From Alphaproteobacteria bacterium SO-S41 (GTDB taxonomy: Bacteria; Pseudomonadota; Alphaproteobacteria; Micropepsales; Micropepsaceae), in assembly GCA_019670725.1 (NCBI GenBank), contig AP024629.1, positions 2,232,001 through 2,296,000 on the forward strand: a DNA stretch of 64,000 bases, written 5' to 3'. Under the pieces are notes generated by a model. The model was not told where the DNA came from. It was given only the letters and a program-made list of their open reading frames with translations, and did no database searches. The position numbers were made by a program, and so were the translations under genes. Positions within the stretch are counted from its first letter, which is position 1; each line of letters begins with the position of its first letter. Below are positions 24,618-32,853 of the stretch, in pieces.

Positions 24618-25601
24618 TTAAGCCAGGAGCTTGGCGATATCGCGGGCGAAGTAGGTGAGCACCCCGTCGGCCCCTGCGCGTTTGAAGGCCGTCAGGCTCT
24701 CCAGCAGCGTGCGCTCGCCGTCGAGCCAGCCATTGTCGATCGCGCCGCGGATCATCGAATACTCGCCCGACACCTGATAGGCGAAGGTCGGCACCTTGAA
24801 CTCGGCCTTCACCCGCTGGACGATGTCGAGATAGGGCATCCCCGGCTTCACCATCACCATGTCCGCGCCCTCGGCGAGGTCGAGCGCGACCTCGCGCAGG
24901 GCTTCATCGGTATTGGCAGGGTCCATCTGGTAGGTTTTCTTGTCGCCGGTCAGCGCCGTCTTGGTGCCGATGGCGTCGCGGAAGGGGCCGTAGAAGGCCG
25001 AGGCGAATTTGGCGGCATAGGAGAGGATCAGCGTATCCTTGTGGGAGGCCGCCTCCAGCGCCGCGCGGATGGCGCCGATCCGGCCGTCCATCATGTCCGA
25101 CGGCGCGATGATGTCGCAGCCGGCCTTTACCTGCAGCAGCGCCTGCTGGCAGAGGATGTCGACCGTCTCGTCGTTGAGGATGCGGCCGTCTTTGAGCAGC
25201 CCGTCATGGCCGTGGCTCGTATAGGGGTCGAGCGCAACGTCGCAGAGCACCCCGATCTCCGGCGCCTTGGCCTTGATCTCGGCGATCGCGCGGCAGACGA
25301 GATTGTCGGGATTCAGCGCCTCGCGCCCGTCTTCGGTGCGGTTGTGCGGCTGGGTAAAGGGGAAGAGGGCGATGCAGGGAATCCCCAGATCGGCGGCTTC
25401 CCGGGCGGCCTTGCCGATCAGGTCCACGGACTGGCGGAAGACGCCGGGCATCGAGGCGATCGGCTCCTCCATCCACTGACCGGCGCAGACGAAAAGCGGC
25501 CAGATCAGGTCGTTGGGGGAGAGCGTGGTTTCGCGCACCATGCGGCGCGTCCAGTCGGCCTGGCGCAGGCGGCGCATGCGGAGGGCAGGGAAGGTCGTCA
25601 C
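24618..25601 (-). CDS. hemB: Delta-aminolevulinic acid dehydratase (porphobilinogen synthase)
   Basis: HemB condenses two 5-aminolevulinate molecules to porphobilinogen. The product has both Schiff-base lysine segments, [15 protein letters not shown] and [13 protein letters not shown]. The metal region reads [15 protein letters not shown]: aspartates replace the zinc-binding cysteines, the pattern of the magnesium-dependent type known from alphaproteobacteria. I chose GTG 25601 ([17 protein letters not shown]) because family members begin there; a TTG start 16 codons upstream (25649) is possible. hemA lies 5 kb away. Confidence 0.94.
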   Translation of the reverse strand: MTTFPALRMRRLRQADWTRRMVRETTLSPNDLIWPLFVCAGQWMEEPIASMPGVFRQSVDLIGKAAREAADLGIPCIALFPFTQPHNRTEDGREALNPDNLVCRAIAEIKAKAPEIGVLCDVALDPYTSHGHDGLLKDGRILNDETVDILCQQALLQVKAGCDIIAPSDMMDGRIGAIRAALEAASHKDTLILSYAAKFASAFYGPFRDAIGTKTALTGDKKTYQMDPANTDEALREVALDLAEGADMVMVKPGMPYLDIVQRVKAEFKVPTFAYQVSGEYSMIRGAIDNGWLDGERTLLESLTAFKRAGADGVLTYFARDIAKLLA

Positions 25602-25675
25602 GGTTGCGGTCTTTACGTCTGCGGAACTGGCGGAAATCGGGCTGCTCAAGTATCACCCGGGCGAGGGAGTACGCC

Positions 25676-26815
25676 ATGAATTTCGAACTGACCGAAGACC
25701 AGCGCGCCTTTCAGGACGCCGCCCGCGGTTTCGCCGCCGACTATCTGAAGCCCAAGGCCGCCGAATGGGACGAAACCTCGCATTTCGCGGTCGATGAAAT
25801 GCGCAAGGCGGCCGAGCTGGGCTTCGCGGCGATCTATGTGAAGGGCGATGTCGGCGGTTCGGAACTGACCCGGCTCGACGCCGCGATCATCTTCGAGGAG
25901 CTCTCCTGGGGCTGCACCGCGACCGCCGCCTATCTCTCCATCCACAACATGGCGTCGTGGATGATCGACCGCTTCGGTTCGGACGAGCTGCGCCACCGCT
26001 ATCTCCCGCGCCTCGCGACCATGGAGCTGATCGCCTCCTATTGCCTGACCGAGCCCAATTCCGGCTCCGACGCCGCTGCGCTGCGCACCCGCGCGGTGCG
26101 CGACGGCGACCATTACGTCCTGAACGGCTCCAAGGCCTTCATCTCGGGCGCCGGCGTCTCGGACATCTATGTCTGCATGGTGCGCACCGGCGATGACGGG
26201 CCGAAGGGGATTTCCTGCCTCGTCATCGAGAAGGGTACGCCCGGCCTCAGCTTCGGCAAGCCCGAGCGCAAGATGGGCTGGAACAGCCAGCCGACCGCGA
26301 CCGTCGATTTCGCCGATTGCCGCGTGCCGGTCGCCAATCTCGTCGGCAAGGAGGGCGAGGGCTTCCGCTTCGCCATGATGGGCCTCGACGGCGGGCGGCT
26401 GAATATCGGCGCCTGCTCGCTCGGCACCGCCCGGGCGGCGCTGGAGGCGAGCCAGGCCTATCTCGGCGAGCGCAAGGCGTTCGGCCGGCCGATCGGCGAC
26501 TTCCAGGCGCTGCAGTTTAAGCTGGCCGACATGGCGACGGACCTTGAAGCCTCGCGCCTGATGATCCGCAACGCCGCCTCGAAGCTCGACCAGCGTGATC
26601 CCAAGGCAACCATGCTCTGCGCGATGGCCAAGCGCTTCGCCACGGATGCCGGCTTCAAGATCGCCAATGACGCGCTTCAACTCCATGGCGGCTATGGCTA
26701 CCTTAAGGACTTCCCGCTCGAGCGGCATGTCCGGGATCTGCGCGTTCACCAGATCCTGGAAGGCACGAACGAGATCATGCGGGTCATCATCGCCCGCGAG
26801 CTCACGCGGCAATAG
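25676..26815 (+). CDS. Acyl-CoA dehydrogenase, isobutyryl-CoA dehydrogenase-like
   Basis: A 379-residue FAD-dependent acyl-CoA dehydrogenase. Family landmarks are [19 protein letters not shown] (signature 1, about residue 123), [36 protein letters not shown], and the C-terminal signature [20 protein letters not shown] and [12 protein letters not shown] with its catalytic Glu. The closest match I recognise is the ACAD8 branch, which oxidises isobutyryl-CoA in valine breakdown. The context supports this: a 3-hydroxyisobutyryl-CoA hydrolase gene lies two genes on. ATG 25676 follows GGGAG. Confidence 0.87.
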   Translation: MNFELTEDQRAFQDAARGFAADYLKPKAAEWDETSHFAVDEMRKAAELGFAAIYVKGDVGGSELTRLDAAIIFEELSWGCTATAAYLSIHNMASWMIDRFGSDELRHRYLPRLATMELIASYCLTEPNSGSDAAALRTRAVRDGDHYVLNGSKAFISGAGVSDIYVCMVRTGDDGPKGISCLVIEKGTPGLSFGKPERKMGWNSQPTATVDFADCRVPVANLVGKEGEGFRFAMMGLDGGRLNIGACSLGTARAALEASQAYLGERKAFGRPIGDFQALQFKLADMATDLEASRLMIRNAASKLDQRDPKATMLCAMAKRFATDAGFKIANDALQLHGGYGYLKDFPLERHVRDLRVHQILEGTNEIMRVIIARELTRQ

Positions 26816-26829
26816 AGGGGTTACTGGGG

Positions 26830-27243
26830 ATGATCTTCCACTCGCTCGTCGGTTTCATTCTGTGGGTCCTCGCGACCCTGCTGTTCCGCTTCTACGGGCA
26901 GATGTTCTTCTATCCGGATGTCGTCATCCTGACGGTCCTGTTCCTCATCACCGCACCGGTCCTGTGGGGCTTCATGGTGCTGTATCTGGGTATCCTGAAC
27001 GTGCTGCCGGAAAACCGGGCGCTCGCCGCGATCGGCTTCGTCCTGCCGGGCATGGCGCTCGACTCGCTGGCGACGGCGAATTTCGGGGTCGTGTTCCCCA
27101 ATCTCGACATGTCGCTCGACGGGATGTTCGGGGCGCTGATGATCTGGTGCTACGGCGCGCTGCTGTTCGGCGGGTACAGCTCCGACCGCCGCGCCAAACG
27201 GGCCGCGGCCCGCGCCACACTCGTACGTCTGGGAACTGAATGA
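26830..27243 (+). CDS. Small four-helix membrane protein (DUF5367-like)
   Basis: A 137-residue protein of about four hydrophobic segments: SLVGFILWVLATLLFRFYG, VILTVLFLITAPVLWGFMVL, LAAIGFVLPGMALDSLATA and FGALMIWCYGALLFGGY, with a basic C-terminal tail. It resembles the DUF5367 family, whose role is unknown. It lies 14 bp after the acyl-CoA dehydrogenase, with GGGG upstream of ATG 26830. Its stop overlaps the start of the CoA hydrolase in ATGA, so it is embedded in a valine-catabolism operon. A transport or membrane-docking role is possible but unsupported. Confidence 0.75.
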   Translation: MIFHSLVGFILWVLATLLFRFYGQMFFYPDVVILTVLFLITAPVLWGFMVLYLGILNVLPENRALAAIGFVLPGMALDSLATANFGVVFPNLDMSLDGMFGALMIWCYGALLFGGYSSDRRAKRAAARATLVRLGTE

Positions 27244-28280
27244 GCGACGCTGAAGTCCTGTTCGAGCGCCGCGGCGCCATCGGCCTCGTCACGCTGAACC
27301 GGCCGAAGGCGCTGAACGCGCTGACCCTCGGCATGGTGCGGGCGATGACGCCGCAGCTGAAGGCCTGGGCCGAGGACGTCCATGTGAAGGCGGTCGTCGT
27401 GCGCAGCACCGGCGAGCGCGGCTTCTGCGCCGGCGGCGACATCCGTGCGCTCTACAAGTCCGGTATCGCGAAGGATTCTTACGCCACCGAGTTCTGGGGC
27501 GAGGAGTACCAGCTCAACACGCTGATCAAGGAATACCCTAAGCCTTATGTCGCGCTGACCCAGGGCGTCGTCATGGGCGGCGGCGTCGGACTGTCCGTAC
27601 ACGGCACGCACCGCGTCGCCTGCGAGACGACAATGCTCGCCATGCCCGAAAGCGGCATCGGCCTCTTCCCCGACGTCGGCGGCACCTATTTCCTGCCGCG
27701 TCTTGCGGGGCGGGTAGGGCTCTATCTCGCTTTGACCGGTGCGAGGCTGAAGGCGGCGGACCTCCGCTTCCTCGGCATCTCCACCCACATCGCTGCCTAT
27801 GCCGACTTCGACGCCATCGTCGATGCCCTCGCCGCGTCGGGCGACGTCGATGCGGTCCTGCGTCCCTATGCGGAGCCGGTGGCGGACGCGCCCATCGCGG
27901 CGATCACGCATGACATCGACGCCCATTTCGGCGGCGCCTCGGTCGAGGAAGTCGTCGCAAGCCTCGCGGCTGATCCGGGCGAATGGGCGCAGGCCCAGGC
28001 GGCGATCATCCGCTCCAAATCGCCGACCAGCCTCAAGATCGCGTTCCGCCAGATGCAGGAAGGCCGTCTGCTGCCGTTCCGCGACTGCATGCGGCTTGAG
28101 TTCCGCATCACCCAGCAGATCCAGAAAGGCGTCGATTTCTACGAGGGCGTGCGCGCGACCATCATCGAAAAGGACGGCGCCCCCAAATGGTCGCCGGCGA
28201 CGCTGGAAGAGGTGAAGCCGTGGATGATCGACGCTTACTTCGCGCCGCTCGCGCATGAATGGTCGGCCGACGATTTTTAG
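27240..28280 (+). CDS. 3-hydroxyisobutyryl-CoA hydrolase-like (crotonase family)
   Basis: A 346-residue crotonase-fold protein, the length of HIBCH and longer than an ordinary enoyl-CoA hydratase. Landmarks are GLVTLNRPKALNALTLGMV, GERGFCAGGDIRALY (first oxyanion hole), GVVMGGGVGLSVHGTHRVA (second) and MPESGIGLFPDVGGTYFLPR with the catalytic glutamate. The C-terminal domain (SLKIAFRQMQEGR, EFRITQQIQKGVDFYEGVRA) is the HIBCH-specific part. The enzyme releases 3-hydroxyisobutyrate from its CoA thioester in valine degradation. It overlaps the membrane protein gene upstream. Confidence 0.88.
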   Translation: MSDAEVLFERRGAIGLVTLNRPKALNALTLGMVRAMTPQLKAWAEDVHVKAVVVRSTGERGFCAGGDIRALYKSGIAKDSYATEFWGEEYQLNTLIKEYPKPYVALTQGVVMGGGVGLSVHGTHRVACETTMLAMPESGIGLFPDVGGTYFLPRLAGRVGLYLALTGARLKAADLRFLGISTHIAAYADFDAIVDALAASGDVDAVLRPYAEPVADAPIAAITHDIDAHFGGASVEEVVASLAADPGEWAQAQAAIIRSKSPTSLKIAFRQMQEGRLLPFRDCMRLEFRITQQIQKGVDFYEGVRATIIEKDGAPKWSPATLEEVKPWMIDAYFAPLAHEWSADDF

Positions 28281-28362
28281 AAAATTCGCGTGTTAGGAAA
28301 AATTTACCAACACTGTTTCCTTTTCGCTTACGGGCGAGATGCGGAAAGCCGGTCAAAACCGA

Positions 28363-28396
28363 GATTAAGTTTGCGAATGGGAAATCAAGCTTAATC
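28363..28396. promoter_or_regulatory. Inverted repeat upstream of the ldtR-like gene
   Basis: GATTAAG (28363-28369) and CTTAATC (28390-28396) form a 7-bp inverted repeat with a 20-bp centre. A further palindrome, GCTTAAGC, lies at about 28432-28439. The spacer 28281-28485 is otherwise free of genes and relatively AT-rich. Possible regulator sites; no protein can be assigned. Confidence 0.35.
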
Positions 28397-28485
28397 CGGA
28401 TTCACCGCGTTCTTTGACCGGGGCTTAAGCGTGCCCGCGTATCTTCATCATCAATGGTGGTGGAATAAAGCGGAAGAAATTCGCA

Positions 28486-29013
28486 ATGAATATCGCGCTC
28501 AAGACTCGTGCCTCACATGCCCCCGAACTTCCCGCCGCGTCGGAAAGCTCGATGGAGCTGCGGCCGCTTTATCTCGAAACGCTGAACCGCATCGAGCGGC
28601 TGCATCGCCAGCTCCTGGACGTCATCAAGGACGAACTGGAGCGCGTGCGCATCCGTGACGTGAACTCGGTCCAGGCGCTGCTGCTGTTCAATATCGGCGA
28701 TGCCGAAATGACGGCCGGCGAACTGCGCACGCGCGGCCACTATCTCGGCTCGAACGTGTCGTACAATCTGAAGAAGCTCGTCGACATGGGCTACATCAAC
28801 CACGCCCGTTCGGAAGTCGACCGCCGCTCGGTGCGCGTGCGCCTGACGGAAAAGGGCCGCGTCGTGCACAAGCTCTGCTCGTCGCTGTTCGACCGCCACA
28901 CTCTCTCGGTCGACAAGGTCGGCGGCGTCGATGCCGGCACCTTCAACGGTCTCAACGACTCGCTGCGCCGCCTCGAGCGCTTCTGGGCCGACCAGATCCG
29001 CTTCCGGCTCTAG
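28486..29013 (+). CDS. ldtR: MarR-type winged-helix regulator, LdtR-like
   Basis: A 175-residue DNA-binding protein that matches the LdtR group of alphaproteobacterial MarR regulators, which control L,D-transpeptidase and osmotic-stress genes in Liberibacter and Sinorhizobium. The winged helix covers about residues 50-125: VNSVQALLLFNIGDAEMTAG, TRGHYLGSNVSYNLKKLVDM, ARSEVDRRSVRVRLTEKG. The C-terminal helix FNGLNDSLRRLERFWADQIR probably dimerises. No L,D-transpeptidase gene lies in the window, so the targets must be elsewhere. The stop shares CTAG with the convergent DUF1295 gene. Confidence 0.85.
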   Translation: MNIALKTRASHAPELPAASESSMELRPLYLETLNRIERLHRQLLDVIKDELERVRIRDVNSVQALLLFNIGDAEMTAGELRTRGHYLGSNVSYNLKKLVDMGYINHARSEVDRRSVRVRLTEKGRVVHKLCSSLFDRHTLSVDKVGGVDAGTFNGLNDSLRRLERFWADQIRFRL

Positions 29014-29813
29014 GCCTCGCGCCGCTTCGGCGGCCATGGAATGAACGCGCTGGTCCGCCTCGCATAATCTGCGTAGGCGGGCTTTCGCTTTTTGAGGCCG
29101 TGCTCCAGCATCGTGACGCCAGAGACGCGCAGCAGCATGAAGGTCATGAGGGCAGGGGAGGCCGCCGTCCACCACGGCGCCCCGATCGCGAAGGCCATGA
29201 GGAAGAGGCCCCACCACAGCGTGCTCTCCCCGAAATAGTTGGGATGGCGCGACCAGGCCCACAGGCCGCGGTCATTCACCTGATCTGGCCCGCCGCGGGT
29301 CTTCATGAAGCGCCGGAGCTGCCAGTCCCCGATGGCTTCGATCGTCAGGCCGACAATGAAGACCGCAAGCCCGGCATAGAAGACCACGTCCATGAAGCGC
29401 GATGGCGCGGCCAGCGCGAAGATGATGGGCATGGCGACCAGCCATTGCAGCACCGCCTGCAAGCCGAACACCCACACCAGGCTCTGCCCGACGAAGGCAT
29501 CGCCCGCCTTGCGGCGCATGGCGGCGTAGCGCGCATCCTCATGCGACTCGCCGAGCTTGCGGATGCCGATATGCGCCCCGAGACGCAGCGCCCATGCTGT
29601 GACGGCGGCCAGCAGGATCAGGCTGGGGGTCGAGGGCCCGCCGGCCATGATCGCCACGGCCGCGACCAGGACGAAGCCCGGTCCCCAATAGATATCGACG
29701 ATGCTGACGTCGCGCATCCGCACGCTCACCAGCCAGATCAGGAAGAACGGCACGAGCGTCGCGGCGAGAGTCGCCGCCAGCACGAGCTTCAGGTCCATCG
29801 GGAAAAGGGGCAT
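29010..29813 (-). CDS. DUF1295 (steroid 5-alpha-reductase-like) membrane protein
   Basis: A 267-residue polytopic membrane protein with six or so hydrophobic segments. The family core is RGLWAWSRHPNYFGESTLWW near residue 190, which resembles the cofactor-binding end of isoprenylcysteine methyltransferases and steroid reductases. RVSGVTMLEHGLKKRKPAY follows near the C-terminus. The family is widespread but has no settled bacterial substrate. It starts 20 bp from the divergent phosphodiesterase gene and its stop shares a CTAG tetramer with ldtR. Confidence 0.85.
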   Translation of the reverse strand: MPLFPMDLKLVLAATLAATLVPFFLIWLVSVRMRDVSIVDIYWGPGFVLVAAVAIMAGGPSTPSLILLAAVTAWALRLGAHIGIRKLGESHEDARYAAMRRKAGDAFVGQSLVWVFGLQAVLQWLVAMPIIFALAAPSRFMDVVFYAGLAVFIVGLTIEAIGDWQLRRFMKTRGGPDQVNDRGLWAWSRHPNYFGESTLWWGLFLMAFAIGAPWWTAASPALMTFMLLRVSGVTMLEHGLKKRKPAYADYARRTSAFIPWPPKRREA

Positions 29814-29833
29814 GGTGGCTCCGGGGAGAAACG

Positions 29834-30583
29834 ATGAAAGACCTGCATCCTTATCTGCGGCACGACGGCGTCCTCGCCTTCGCCCATCGTGGCGGCGCCT
29901 TGGAAGCGCCTGAGAACACCATGAAGGCGTTTCAGTACGCCGTCGACCTCGGCTACGCCTATGTCGAGACCGACGCCTATGCGACCCGCGACGGTGTGCT
30001 GCTCGCCTTTCATGACGACCGGCTCGACCGTGTGACGGACCGAAAGGGCGTCATCGCCGACCTCGACTATGAAACTATACGCGGCGCGCGCATCGGTGGA
30101 TCGGAGCCGATTCCCTTGCTTGAGGAACTGCTCACCACCTGGCCGGCCCTGAAGATCAATATCGATCCCAAGCATGACGGCGCGGTCGAGCCGCTGATCG
30201 CTCTGCTCAAGCGGCTGAAGGCGCTCGACCGGGTCTGCATCGGCTCGTTCTCCGACAAGCGCATCGCCCGCGTGCGAGACGCGTTCGGCCCGGCCGTCTG
30301 CACCTCGATGGGACCGAAGGAGGTCGCGCGTTTCTGGCTTGCCAAGCGCCGCATTCCCGTCGGCCGGTTCGGCGCGAACTGCGCGCAGATCCCGGTCAAA
30401 CAAAGCGGCGTGACCCTGGTCGATGCCGCCGCCGTCCGCGCCGCCAAGCGCCTCGGCCTGCAGATCCATGTCTGGACGATCGACGACGAAGGCGAGATGA
30501 GGCGGCTCATCGCTCTCGGCGTCGATGGGATCATGACCGATCGGCCCTCGCTATTGCGAGGCGTTCTCAAGTCAATTCAATGA
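29834..30583 (+). CDS. Glycerophosphodiester phosphodiesterase family protein
   Basis: A 249-residue GDPD-fold protein of the UgpQ type, which splits glycerophosphodiesters into glycerol 3-phosphate and an alcohol. The active-site motifs are visible: AFAHRGGALEAPENTMKAF (catalytic His and metal-binding Glu), YVETDAYATRDGV, AFHDDRLDRVTD (second His) and KINIDPKHDG. The late VWTIDDEGEMRRLIALGVDG is typical. No signal peptide is seen, so it is cytoplasmic. It precedes hemA, separated by a regulatory gap. Confidence 0.9.
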   Translation: MKDLHPYLRHDGVLAFAHRGGALEAPENTMKAFQYAVDLGYAYVETDAYATRDGVLLAFHDDRLDRVTDRKGVIADLDYETIRGARIGGSEPIPLLEELLTTWPALKINIDPKHDGAVEPLIALLKRLKALDRVCIGSFSDKRIARVRDAFGPAVCTSMGPKEVARFWLAKRRIPVGRFGANCAQIPVKQSGVTLVDAAAVRAAKRLGLQIHVWTIDDEGEMRRLIALGVDGIMTDRPSLLRGVLKSIQ

Positions 30584-30600
30584 TTTAGTGAATGCTGCCC

Positions 30601-30614
30601 TTGACCCTGATCAA
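30601..30614. promoter_or_regulatory. FNR/FixK-type box upstream of hemA
   Basis: TTGAC-CCTG-ATCAA fits the FNR/FixK consensus TTGAT-N4-ATCAA with one mismatch. It lies 55 bp upstream of the hemA start. Oxygen control of hemA by FnrL or FixK is established in several alphaproteobacteria. Class II activation at about -41.5 would place transcription start near 30649. Confidence 0.7.
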
Positions 30615-30669
30615 AGCCGCGGGCACATCCGAGACTTAGGGTTGACCTTGCCGGGTGCAGGGACGGGTC

Positions 30670-31890
30670 ATGGATTACGACAAGATCTTCGATGAGGCGA
30701 TCGACTCGCTCAAGGGCGAGGGGCGTTACCGCGTGTTCGTCGATATCGAACGCCAGCGCGGTTCGTATCCGCGCGCCGTCCACCATGCCGGCGAGACCCA
30801 GGGCAAGCGCACCGTCACGGTGTGGTGCAGCAACGACTATCTCGGCATGGGCCAGCATCCCGTCGTCACCACGGCGATGCATGAGGCGATCGAGGCGACG
30901 GGCGCCGGTTCGGGCGGTACGCGCAACATCTCCGGCACCACGCATTATCACGTCGAGCTTGAGCGCGAGCTCGCCGATCTCCACGGCAAGGAAGCCGCGC
31001 TGCTGTTCACCAGCGGCTATGTCTCCAATGACGCGACGCTGTCGACGCTCGCCAAGCTGCTACCCGGCGTCATCATCTATTCCGACGAGCTGAACCACGC
31101 CTCGATGATCGAGGGCATCAAGCGCGGCCAGTCCGAACGCCGGATCTTCCGCCACAACGATCTGGCGCATCTGGAAGAGCTGCTCGCCGCCGACGATCCG
31201 GACCTGCCGAAGCTGATCGCCTTCGAGTCCGTCTATTCGATGGACGGCGATATCGCGCCGCTCGCGGGTCTCTGCGACCTCGCCGACAAATACAAGGCGC
31301 TCACCTATCTCGACGAAGTCCACGCGGTCGGCATGTACGGCCCGCGCGGCGCCGGCGTTGCCGAGCGCGACGGCGTGATGCACCGCATCGACATCATCGA
31401 GGGCACGCTCGCCAAGGCGTTCGGCGTCATGGGCGGCTACATCGCCGCGAGCACGCGCATCGTCGATTGCGTGCGCTCCTACGCGCCCGGCTTCATCTTC
31501 TCGACCTCGATGTCGCCGGTGCTGACGGCGGGCGCGCTCGCCAGCGTGCGCTATCTAAAGGACAGCACCGCCGAGCGCGATACGCTCCACGCCAAGGCGG
31601 CCAAGCTGAAGGCGCTGCTGCGCGCCGCGAACCTGCCGGTCATGGAAAGCTCGGTCTCGCACATGGTGCCGGTGCTGGTCGGCGATCCCGTCCAGTGCAA
31701 GGCGGTCGCGGACGAACTGCTCTTCGAATACGGCATCTATGTTCAGCCGATCAATTATCCGACCGTCCCGCGCGGCGCGGAGCGGCTGCGTTTCACGCCG
31801 TCGCCCGCGCACAGCGATGAGAAGCTGGAGCAGCTGGTCGCCGCGCTCGACACGTGCTGGCGGCGGCTGAAGATCAGGCGTGTCGCCTGA
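30670..31890 (+). CDS. hemA: 5-aminolevulinate synthase
   Basis: HemA condenses glycine and succinyl-CoA to 5-aminolevulinate with PLP, the C4 route confined to alphaproteobacteria and mitochondria. The 406-residue product has [49 protein letters not shown], and the PLP lysine in [15 protein letters not shown] near residue 248. The start is ATG 30670, since the family begins with [14 protein letters not shown]; a GTG five codons upstream is less likely. A candidate FNR/FixK box precedes it. The small conserved gene at 31880 overlaps its end by 11 bp. Confidence 0.96.
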   Translation: MDYDKIFDEAIDSLKGEGRYRVFVDIERQRGSYPRAVHHAGETQGKRTVTVWCSNDYLGMGQHPVVTTAMHEAIEATGAGSGGTRNISGTTHYHVELERELADLHGKEAALLFTSGYVSNDATLSTLAKLLPGVIIYSDELNHASMIEGIKRGQSERRIFRHNDLAHLEELLAADDPDLPKLIAFESVYSMDGDIAPLAGLCDLADKYKALTYLDEVHAVGMYGPRGAGVAERDGVMHRIDIIEGTLAKAFGVMGGYIAASTRIVDCVRSYAPGFIFSTSMSPVLTAGALASVRYLKDSTAERDTLHAKAAKLKALLRAANLPVMESSVSHMVPVLVGDPVQCKAVADELLFEYGIYVQPINYPTVPRGAERLRFTPSPAHSDEKLEQLVAALDTCWRRLKIRRVA

Positions 31891-32155
31891 GCCGCCACGC
31901 GATCGCCGGCCGGCGCCCGGTTCGGGCGAAATCTATATTGAGGTCGTGCGGCGCGGAAACGCGGTCGTCGCGACCGCCATCGATCCTGTTAGCGGCAAGG
32001 AAGCCAGCGCCACCGGCCCGGTCGGTGCGCGCGGCGATGTCGAGCGTCTTGCCGTCGCCAAGCTTGAGCGGCTGGTGAACGGGGTCCGTTCGCGCGAACC
32101 CGGCGACCCCAAAAGCGAAACCCCGCCCGTTCCCGGGCGGGGCATCATTGTCTAG
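31880..32155 (+). CDS. Small conserved protein downstream of hemA (DUF6898-like)
   Basis: A 91-residue protein starting at GTG 31880 inside the last codons of hemA, so it is probably translationally coupled. The core [20 protein letters not shown] and [13 protein letters not shown] resembles a short family found after hemA in other alphaproteobacteria, which I associate with DUF6898. The role is unknown. Its last codons contain the hairpin that terminates mucR transcription from the other strand, which constrains the C-terminus ([10 protein letters not shown]). Confidence 0.6.
   Translation: MSPEPPRDRRPAPGSGEIYIEVVRRGNAVVATAIDPVSGKEASATGPVGARGDVERLAVAKLERLVNGVRSREPGDPKSETPPVPGRGIIV
32111..32142 (-). 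terminator. Rho-independent terminator of mucR, inside the end of the opposing gene
   Basis: CCCCGCCCG (32121-32129), TTCC and CGGGCGGGG (32134-32142) form a perfect 9-bp stem. Read on the minus strand it is followed by TTTCGCTTTTGG, so it suits the mucR transcript. It lies within the last codons of the plus-strand gene. Confidence 0.65.
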
Positions 32156-32170
32156 CAACCAGGTGGCTGA

Positions 32171-32632
32171 TCAGGCCGCCTTCTTCTTGCGGCCGCGGCC
32201 CGAAGCAGGCGTCAGGCGACCAAGGCCGATGCGCTTCGCCATTTCCGAACGGGCCTGCGCGTAGTTCGGCGCGACCATCGGGTAGTCCGATGGCAGGCCC
32301 CACTTGGTGCGGTATTCTTCCGGCGACAAATTGTAGTGCGTGCGCAGATAACGCTTCAGCATCTTCAGCTTCGCGCCGTCTTCCAGACAGATGATGTATT
32401 CATCGGTCACTGATTTCTTGACCGGGACAGCCGGCTTCAGGGCGGCGGGCAGGGCGATGTCGGCCAGGGGCTGCGAGACGCCTGCCAGCGCATCGAACAC
32501 AGATTTGATCAGGACCGGCAGGTCGGACTGCGGAATCTGGTTACGGCCGACATAAGCCGCGACGATTCCCGTCGCGTATTCCAGAAGGTCCGACTTCTCC
32601 GCCATGCTGCTACCCATATCTTCCTTCGTCAT
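32171..32632 (-). CDS. mucR: MucR/Ros-family transcriptional regulator
   Basis: A 153-residue regulator of the alphaproteobacterial Ros/MucR group, which binds AT-rich DNA and controls exopolysaccharide, motility and cell-cycle genes in other species. The DNA-binding core reads YIICLEDGAKLKMLKRYLRT then HYNLSPEEYRTKWGLPSDYP. The zinc pattern C-x2-D-x9-H...H is altered: Tyr (TAT at 32350-32348) stands where the first His of KRHL is expected. The N-terminal oligomerisation region is intact. AGGA precedes ATG 32632. The AT-rich spacer to glyA could hold its own binding sites. Confidence 0.92.
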   Translation of the reverse strand: MTKEDMGSSMAEKSDLLEYATGIVAAYVGRNQIPQSDLPVLIKSVFDALAGVSQPLADIALPAALKPAVPVKKSVTDEYIICLEDGAKLKMLKRYLRTHYNLSPEEYRTKWGLPSDYPMVAPNYAQARSEMAKRIGLGRLTPASGRGRKKKAA

Positions 32633-32770
32633 CGCGACTCTGTCCTGGTTTTGATTGCACTTCCATGTATATGATTGGCCAGCGCATTACCAACACAATC
32701 TGCGCGTGTATCTTTTAGTATCATATATTTGCAGATCGCGGCCGTTATACTTGAGTATTATATCGAGCCG

Positions 32771-32790
32771 CTATATCGCCCTAGATATAG
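32771..32790. promoter_or_regulatory. AT-rich palindrome in the mucR-glyA spacer
   Basis: CTATATC, GCCCTA and GATATAG form a 7-bp inverted repeat. It sits in a markedly AT-rich stretch (about 32695-32800) in an otherwise GC-rich window, the type of DNA that MucR proteins bind. The divergent promoters of mucR and glyA must lie in this 221-bp gap. Confidence 0.4.
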
Positions 32791-32853
32791 TGCATGGCAC
32801 CGTCCGCTGAGCTATAAGGCGCGGCCTTCGCACTTGCCCTCGGGATTTCAGCC

